Source of the DNA: an uncultured Eubacteriales bacterium
GTDB lineage: Bacteria; Bacillota; Clostridia; Oscillospirales; Acutalibacteraceae
Reading direction: 5' to 3'
NCBI GenBank assembly: GCA_934486755.1
Contig: CAKSQT010000076.1
Span: forward strand, 1-7,693
DNA: 7,693 nt
Part shown: positions 3,643-7,693 of the stretch, piece after piece
Layout: each line of letters opens with the position of its first letter
Position numbering within the stretch: position 1 is the stretch's first letter
Position numbers and translations under genes: made by a program
Notes under the pieces: generated by a model
Databases searched by the model: none
Told to the model about the DNA's origin: nothing
The model's input: only the letters and a program-made list of their open reading frames with translations

Positions 3643-6501
3643 ATGAATTACAAAAATCTATTTTTGCGACAGTCATATCTCGACAGTTATGACATCTACA
3701 AAGCATCACTTGGAAACTCTGCATCAAAACCTGCCGTTTGGGACTATGTAATACTCACCGCATCAAATGAAAGTCAGGCTGAATCATACCGCCATCAAAT
3801 TGATTACAGGATAAGACACAATGCGCTCCCGAAAGCAACAAAGTATGCGGTTATACCGGATCGTGACGGAAAGCGAGTCGGCTCCGGCGGCGCCACATTT
3901 GGGGTTATGCGTTATATCAGGGAACACGAAAGCAGCTTTGACAATCTAAGAATAATGGTTATTCATTCGGGGGGCAGTTCCAAACGAATCCCTCAATATT
4001 CAGCGTGCGGAAAACTTTTTTCACCAGTACCGCGCAAGCTTCCCGACGGCAGAAGATCAACGCTGTTTGACGAGTTTATTATAGGTATGAGCGGCGTTGC
4101 AGATCGAATAGAATCGGGTATGTTAGTTCTTTCGGGTGATGTTTTACTGCTTTTTAATCCCTTGCAAATAGATTTTAATACCTGCGATGCGGCAGCCCTT
4201 TCAATAAAGGATGGGGCGGAAATCGGTAAGGATCACGGTGTATTTCTAAAAAATTCAGACGGATATGTAGAACGTTTTTTACATAAGCAACCTGTTGAAA
4301 AACTGGATGCATTGGGCGCTGTTGATAAATCCGGAGAAGTCAATATTGACACAGGAGCCATCCTGTTGGGCAATACGCTTCTCAATGACCTATACACTTT
4401 AATCGATACCGATAAAAAGTTTGATAAGTTTGTAAATGATACTGTCTGTCTGTCCTTCTATGCTGATTTTGTATATCCGCTTGCGGTAGGTTCAACCTTA
4501 GATAATTTTTATGCCGAAGCGCCTGAGGGCATAATTAACAATCAATTACTTGACGCACGTACCGTACTCTGGAATACACTTCACAAGTACAAACTTAAAC
4601 TTTTCTGTTTCTCGCCGGCTTCCTTTTTACATTTTGGAACATCAAAAGAATTGTTATCTCTTGTAACAGAAAATATTGATGATTACAGATTTCTTGATTG
4701 GTGCAGCAAGGTAAATTCAAACCGCAATAAAATTGATTGTGCAGTGTATAACAGCTATATAGATAAGACTGCCGTTATAGGTAAGGGATGCTATCTTGAA
4801 AACAGCAACATAGGTGAAAACGTTGTCGTCGGAAAAGGTTGTATAATTTCGGGAGTCACTCTTAAAAACATAACCGTCCCAAGTAACGTTATTCTGCATG
4901 GTATAAAGTTAAAAAACGGAAAGTTTACAGTCCGTATGATCGGACTTAATGATAATCCCAAAGAAAAATTTTTCCTCGGAGAACCTATTGAATGTGATCT
5001 TTGGAACAAGCCTTTATTCGCAGCCTATGACAAAATGGAAGAAGCAGCAAAAGCAACCGTTGCAGGAGTGAAAGGTCCCTACTCACTCAACAGTAGTTTT
5101 GAAGAAGCTGATGTGGCGCAAATTCTGCCGTGGCAGGATAAACTGAGTGACCGAATTTTTGCAGAAAAGCTCATTGAAGCAATAACCGATAAAACTCCTG
5201 TTGCAGAACTTGTGGACTTTGAAATATCCACAAGGATTAAAAAACACCTTATACGCATTGCCGAACAATCTGATTTCAGCCTGAAAATAAGAATTTACTA
5301 TTACATAGCAAAACTATCAGACGACGATATGCTTTTAAGAAAGTGCTTTGAAATATTGCAAAGTTCCACCCTTGAAAACTCTTTGAAATGGATTAGTTTT
5401 AATAATGATAACAGAATTGTAAAAGATAAGGTTGTTACCAATCTTCCTGTGCGCGTAAATTGGGGCGGTGGTTGGTCCGATACGCCTCCTTACTGCAACG
5501 AAAACGGAGGAATGGTACTTAATGCGGCAATAACCCTTGACGGGGAAAAACCTATTATTGTTACAGTTAAAAAATTAAATGAAAACAAGTTTATACTTGC
5601 AAGTACTGACAACGGCTCTTATAGAGAATTTACAGACATTGCAAAATTACAGGACTGTTGCAATCCCCGAGATCCTTTTGCCCTCCACAAAGCCTCTTTA
5701 ATTGCCTGCGGTATAATTCCTTACAAAGATAAAAATGTTTCAATTAACGACGTTTGCGGCATTTTGGGCGGTGGGCTTTACATAAACACCGAAGTTTTAA
5801 ACATTCCTAAGGGCAGCGGTCTTGGCACAAGTTCAATACTTGCTGGTGCCTGTGTTAAAAGTTTATTTGAAATATTGGGACTCTCTGTTGACGAAAAAAC
5901 CCTGTTCAACTGTGTACTTTGCGTTGAGCAAATTATGTCCACAGGCGGCGGTTGGCAGGATCAAGTCGGCGGACTTGTTCCGGGAATAAAAATGGTAACT
6001 GCCGGTGTCGGTATGACCCAAAACATCAATTATAATCCCGTAAGAATTCCTGACGACACGCTTAATGAACTAAAAGAGCGTTTCTTTCTGATTTACACGG
6101 GACAGCGCCGTCTTGCCCGAAATTTATTGAGGGATATTGTAGGCAACTACATAGGTGCCGATCGTGATACACTTGATGTACTCTATCGCATACAACGCAT
6201 TGCCGTGCTGATGCGATTTGAACTCGAAAAGGGAAACATAGAAGGTTTTTGCAATCTGCTGAACGAACATTGGGAATTATCCAAAAAAATGGACAGCGGA
6301 TGTACCAATACTTGCATAGACCAAATTTTCAACTCAATAGAAGACTTAATTGACGGACGTATGATTTGCGGCGCAGGCGGCGGCGGATTCTTGCAAGTGG
6401 TTGTAAAAAAAGGCATTACTGCCCATCAACTTGAAGAACGCCTTTGGGATGTGTTTGCCGATTCCGGTGTAAAAGTTTATAACTGTGAATTTCATATGTA
6501 G
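3643..6501 (+). CDS. fkp: Bifunctional L-fucokinase / L-fucose-1-phosphate guanylyltransferase
   Basis: This 952-residue cytoplasmic enzyme matches Bacteroides fragilis Fkp (about 949 residues) in length and domain order. It salvages L-fucose: the C-terminal kinase makes fucose-1-phosphate, and the N-terminal domain couples it to GTP to give GDP-L-fucose. The pyrophosphorylase domain (about 60-360) shows VGSGGAT (79-85), HSGGSSKRIPQYSACGKLFSPVP-type sequence (108-130), LSGDV (163-167), DHGVF (197-201), IDTGAILL (235-242) and FGTSKEL (331-337). Hexapeptide-like repeats of a beta-helix follow (about 366-425). The GHMP kinase domain (about 598-952) has VRVNWGGGWSDTPP (603-616, with R604), the ATP loop IPKGSGLGTSSILA (721-734), TGGGWQDQVGG (767-777, likely catalytic D773) and GAGGGGF (910-916). 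All key motifs are intact and no frameshift is seen. The ATG at 3643 has GGAG six bases upstream. It leads the operon and should supply the donor for fucosylated surface glycan. Confidence 0.94.
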   Translation: MNYKNLFLRQSYLDSYDIYKASLGNSASKPAVWDYVILTASNESQAESYRHQIDYRIRHNALPKATKYAVIPDRDGKRVGSGGATFGVMRYIREHESSFDNLRIMVIHSGGSSKRIPQYSACGKLFSPVPRKLPDGRRSTLFDEFIIGMSGVADRIESGMLVLSGDVLLLFNPLQIDFNTCDAAALSIKDGAEIGKDHGVFLKNSDGYVERFLHKQPVEKLDALGAVDKSGEVNIDTGAILLGNTLLNDLYTLIDTDKKFDKFVNDTVCLSFYADFVYPLAVGSTLDNFYAEAPEGIINNQLLDARTVLWNTLHKYKLKLFCFSPASFLHFGTSKELLSLVTENIDDYRFLDWCSKVNSNRNKIDCAVYNSYIDKTAVIGKGCYLENSNIGENVVVGKGCIISGVTLKNITVPSNVILHGIKLKNGKFTVRMIGLNDNPKEKFFLGEPIECDLWNKPLFAAYDKMEEAAKATVAGVKGPYSLNSSFEEADVAQILPWQDKLSDRIFAEKLIEAITDKTPVAELVDFEISTRIKKHLIRIAEQSDFSLKIRIYYYIAKLSDDDMLLRKCFEILQSSTLENSLKWISFNNDNRIVKDKVVTNLPVRVNWGGGWSDTPPYCNENGGMVLNAAITLDGEKPIIVTVKKLNENKFILASTDNGSYREFTDIAKLQDCCNPRDPFALHKASLIACGIIPYKDKNVSINDVCGILGGGLYINTEVLNIPKGSGLGTSSILAGACVKSLFEILGLSVDEKTLFNCVLCVEQIMSTGGGWQDQVGGLVPGIKMVTAGVGMTQNINYNPVRIPDDTLNELKERFFLIYTGQRRLARNLLRDIVGNYIGADRDTLDVLYRIQRIAVLMRFELEKGNIEGFCNLLNEHWELSKKMDSGCTNTCIDQIFNSIEDLIDGRMICGAGGGGFLQVVVKKGITAHQLEERLWDVFADSGVKVYNCEFHM

Positions 6502-6533
6502 TGTTTTATAATTTGTAAGAATGGACGTAAATA

Positions 6534-7280
6534 ATGAAAATATCAGTAATTACAACAACATTTAATTCCGAAAAAACAATAGCGGAAACAATAGAATCGC
6601 TGCTGAATCAGGATTATACTGATTTTGAACACATCATCGTTGACGGACTTTCCACTGATAAAACTTTGGAAATTGTATCCTCATATCAAGATAGGTATTT
6701 TGACAGGCTTAAAATAATAAGCGAAAAAGATAAGGGCTTATATGATGCTATGAACAAAGGTATTAAAAATGCAACAGGCGATATTATCGGAATCCTTAAC
6801 TCTGATGACGTCTTAGCAAAATCAAACGCCCTATCGCTTATAGCCGAAAAAATTAAATCTACGGAATGTGATGCCGTTTATTCAGACCTAATGTTTATGG
6901 ATGAAAAAACTATGTCAATGCCTGTCAGAAGATGGACAAGCAAAATCGGCAACTATAAACTCGGTTGGCACCCGCCTCACCCTACTTTGTATATAAAGAA
7001 ATCCGTTTACGATAAAATCGGCACATTTAATTTGGATTATAGAATAGCCGCCGACTATGACTTTATGCTTCGACTTATGAAGAGCGGTGCCAAACTTGTT
7101 TATATACCCGAAACGCTTATATATATGCGAGCCGGAGGCGTAAGTACCGACGGACTAAGCGGATATTTAAAAAATCTGAAAGAGGCACATCGGGTTTTAA
7201 AAAATAATAAAATTAAATTTCCGCTGTTTGTAGATCTTATCAGAATAGTAAAAACATTATTCCAATTTTTAAATAAATAG
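6534..7280 (+). CDS. GT2 glycosyltransferase, WfgS/WcaA-like
   Basis: This 248-residue GT-A enzyme belongs to the family GT2 group that includes O-antigen and colanic-acid-type transferases. It should add one sugar to a growing lipid-linked repeat unit at the cytoplasmic membrane face. Motifs are TTFNSEKTI (8-16), VDGLSTDKT (36-44), DAMNKGI (71-77), NSDD (89-92, the metal-site acidic pair), HPPHPTLYIKKSVYDKIG (146-163) and the acceptor-side ADYDF (173-177) with the probable catalytic aspartates. HPPHPTLY and ADYDF are typical of the WfgS-like subgroup. There is no membrane segment; the basic, hydrophobic tail may contact the membrane. It begins 32 bases after fkp, with a weak ribosome site (GGA in AATGGACG) and no clear promoter, so it probably depends on the fkp transcript. 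Donor and acceptor cannot be told from sequence. It does not resemble the common fucosyltransferase families GT10, GT11 or GT74. Confidence 0.9.
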   Translation: MKISVITTTFNSEKTIAETIESLLNQDYTDFEHIIVDGLSTDKTLEIVSSYQDRYFDRLKIISEKDKGLYDAMNKGIKNATGDIIGILNSDDVLAKSNALSLIAEKIKSTECDAVYSDLMFMDEKTMSMPVRRWTSKIGNYKLGWHPPHPTLYIKKSVYDKIGTFNLDYRIAADYDFMLRLMKSGAKLVYIPETLIYMRAGGVSTDGLSGYLKNLKEAHRVLKNNKIKFPLFVDLIRIVKTLFQFLNK

Positions 7281-7300
7281 ATAAGTATGTGAGGATTAAT

Positions 7301-7693
7301 ATGAAAAAAGTTTCAATTGTTGTTCCTGTATATAATGCGGAAAAACATTTAAGTTTTTGCCTTGACAGCATAATCAATCAAACTTACAAAAACATTCAAA
7401 TAATTGCGGTAAACGATGGATCGACGGATTCATCGCCGCAGATATTGGAAGATTACGAAAAAAAATATCCCGACATTTTTAAAGTAATACATAAAGAAAA
7501 TTCAGGTGTGTTTGACGCAAGAAACGCGGGGATTGTCGAGGCCGACGGTTACTATCTTATGTTCAGTGATAACGATGATTACATGGAGCCTGACTTCATA
7601 GAAACCATGGTCAATGCCGACAAAGGTTATGACATTATAATCGGCGGTTATCAGCGTGTAACTTATTCGGGGAAGGTGCTTTTCAAGGTAAGC
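7301..7693 (+). CDS. GT2 glycosyltransferase, N-terminal part, runs off the window
   Basis: An open frame begins at the ATG at 7301 and continues without a stop to the last base, giving 131 residues. The start is well supported: GAGG at 7291-7294 lies six bases upstream, and the previous stop is 20 bases before. The protein opens MKKVSIVVPVYNAEKHL, followed by AVNDGSTDSS (35-44), ENSGVFDARNAGI (66-78) and FSDNDDYM (88-95). This is the usual order of donor-site motifs in the GT2 capsule and exopolysaccharide transferases. The acidic site reads DNDD instead of the common DSDD or DADD, a mild variation. Being third in the fkp operon suggests a role in repeat-unit assembly. The acceptor-specific half is outside the window, so specificity cannot be judged. 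Confidence 0.9.
   Translation, partial: MKKVSIVVPVYNAEKHLSFCLDSIINQTYKNIQIIAVNDGSTDSSPQILEDYEKKYPDIFKVIHKENSGVFDARNAGIVEADGYYLMFSDNDDYMEPDFIETMVNADKGYDIIIGGYQRVTYSGKVLFKVS

Noticed and set aside
6507..6512. TATAAT between fkp and the following GT2 as an internal promoter
   Set aside because: The hexamer 17 bases upstream (TGTGAA) is a poor -35, and TATAAT is common in such AT-rich DNA. It could be a weak promoter but is not supported.

Overview
The window looks like part of a cell-surface glycan locus from a low-to-moderate GC Gram-positive bacterium. A Clostridia-type gut commensal (Oscillospiraceae/Ruminococcaceae-like) is my best guess. A class B sortase and a LytR-CpsA-Psr (LCP) ligase are hallmarks of Bacillota, and the promoters and Shine-Dalgarno sites are of standard sigma-A type. 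Base composition changes along the window. Sampled 60-base lines in the sortase/LCP part give 28-32 G+C (601-660, 1201-1260), while lines in the glycosyltransferase part give 14-18 (2701-2760, 6541-6600). This fits a wall-anchoring module next to a more AT-rich polysaccharide cassette that may have been acquired.

Layout. Minus strand, 39-1842: a two-gene operon of a class B sortase followed by an LCP protein, overlapping by 20 bases, with a near-consensus promoter at 1858-1887. A half-visible hairpin terminator sits at the left edge. Plus strand, 1989-3052: a divergent pair made of a dolichyl/polyprenyl-phosphate-sugar-synthase-like GT2 and a small DUF2304 membrane protein, joined by an ATGA overlap and closed by a bidirectional hairpin at 3063-3087. 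Minus strand, 3094-3525: the C-terminal remnant of a GT4-type glycosyltransferase that has lost its whole N-terminal domain. Plus strand, 3643 to the right edge: a second operon with a 952-residue Fkp-type bifunctional L-fucokinase/GDP-L-fucose pyrophosphorylase, a WfgS-like GT2, and another GT2 that runs off the window.

How they fit together (inference): Fkp converts L-fucose to GDP-L-fucose, and the cytoplasmic GT2 enzymes assemble a repeat unit. The GT2/DUF2304 pair probably makes a lipid-linked single sugar for decoration outside the membrane. The LCP protein would attach the finished polymer to peptidoglycan, with the sortase anchoring wall proteins alongside. No enzyme here is recognisable as a typical fucosyltransferase, so that step should lie beyond the right edge.

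The most unusual non-coding signal is a 39-base promoter block present twice in the same orientation, at 1914-1952 and 3544-3582. It has AATGT and ACATT half-sites at identical spacing, and it heads both plus-strand operons. The second copy lies directly beside the breakpoint of the truncated glycosyltransferase. I see no RNA genes, CRISPR arrays or insertion sequences, and nothing that amounts to a clearly novel system.
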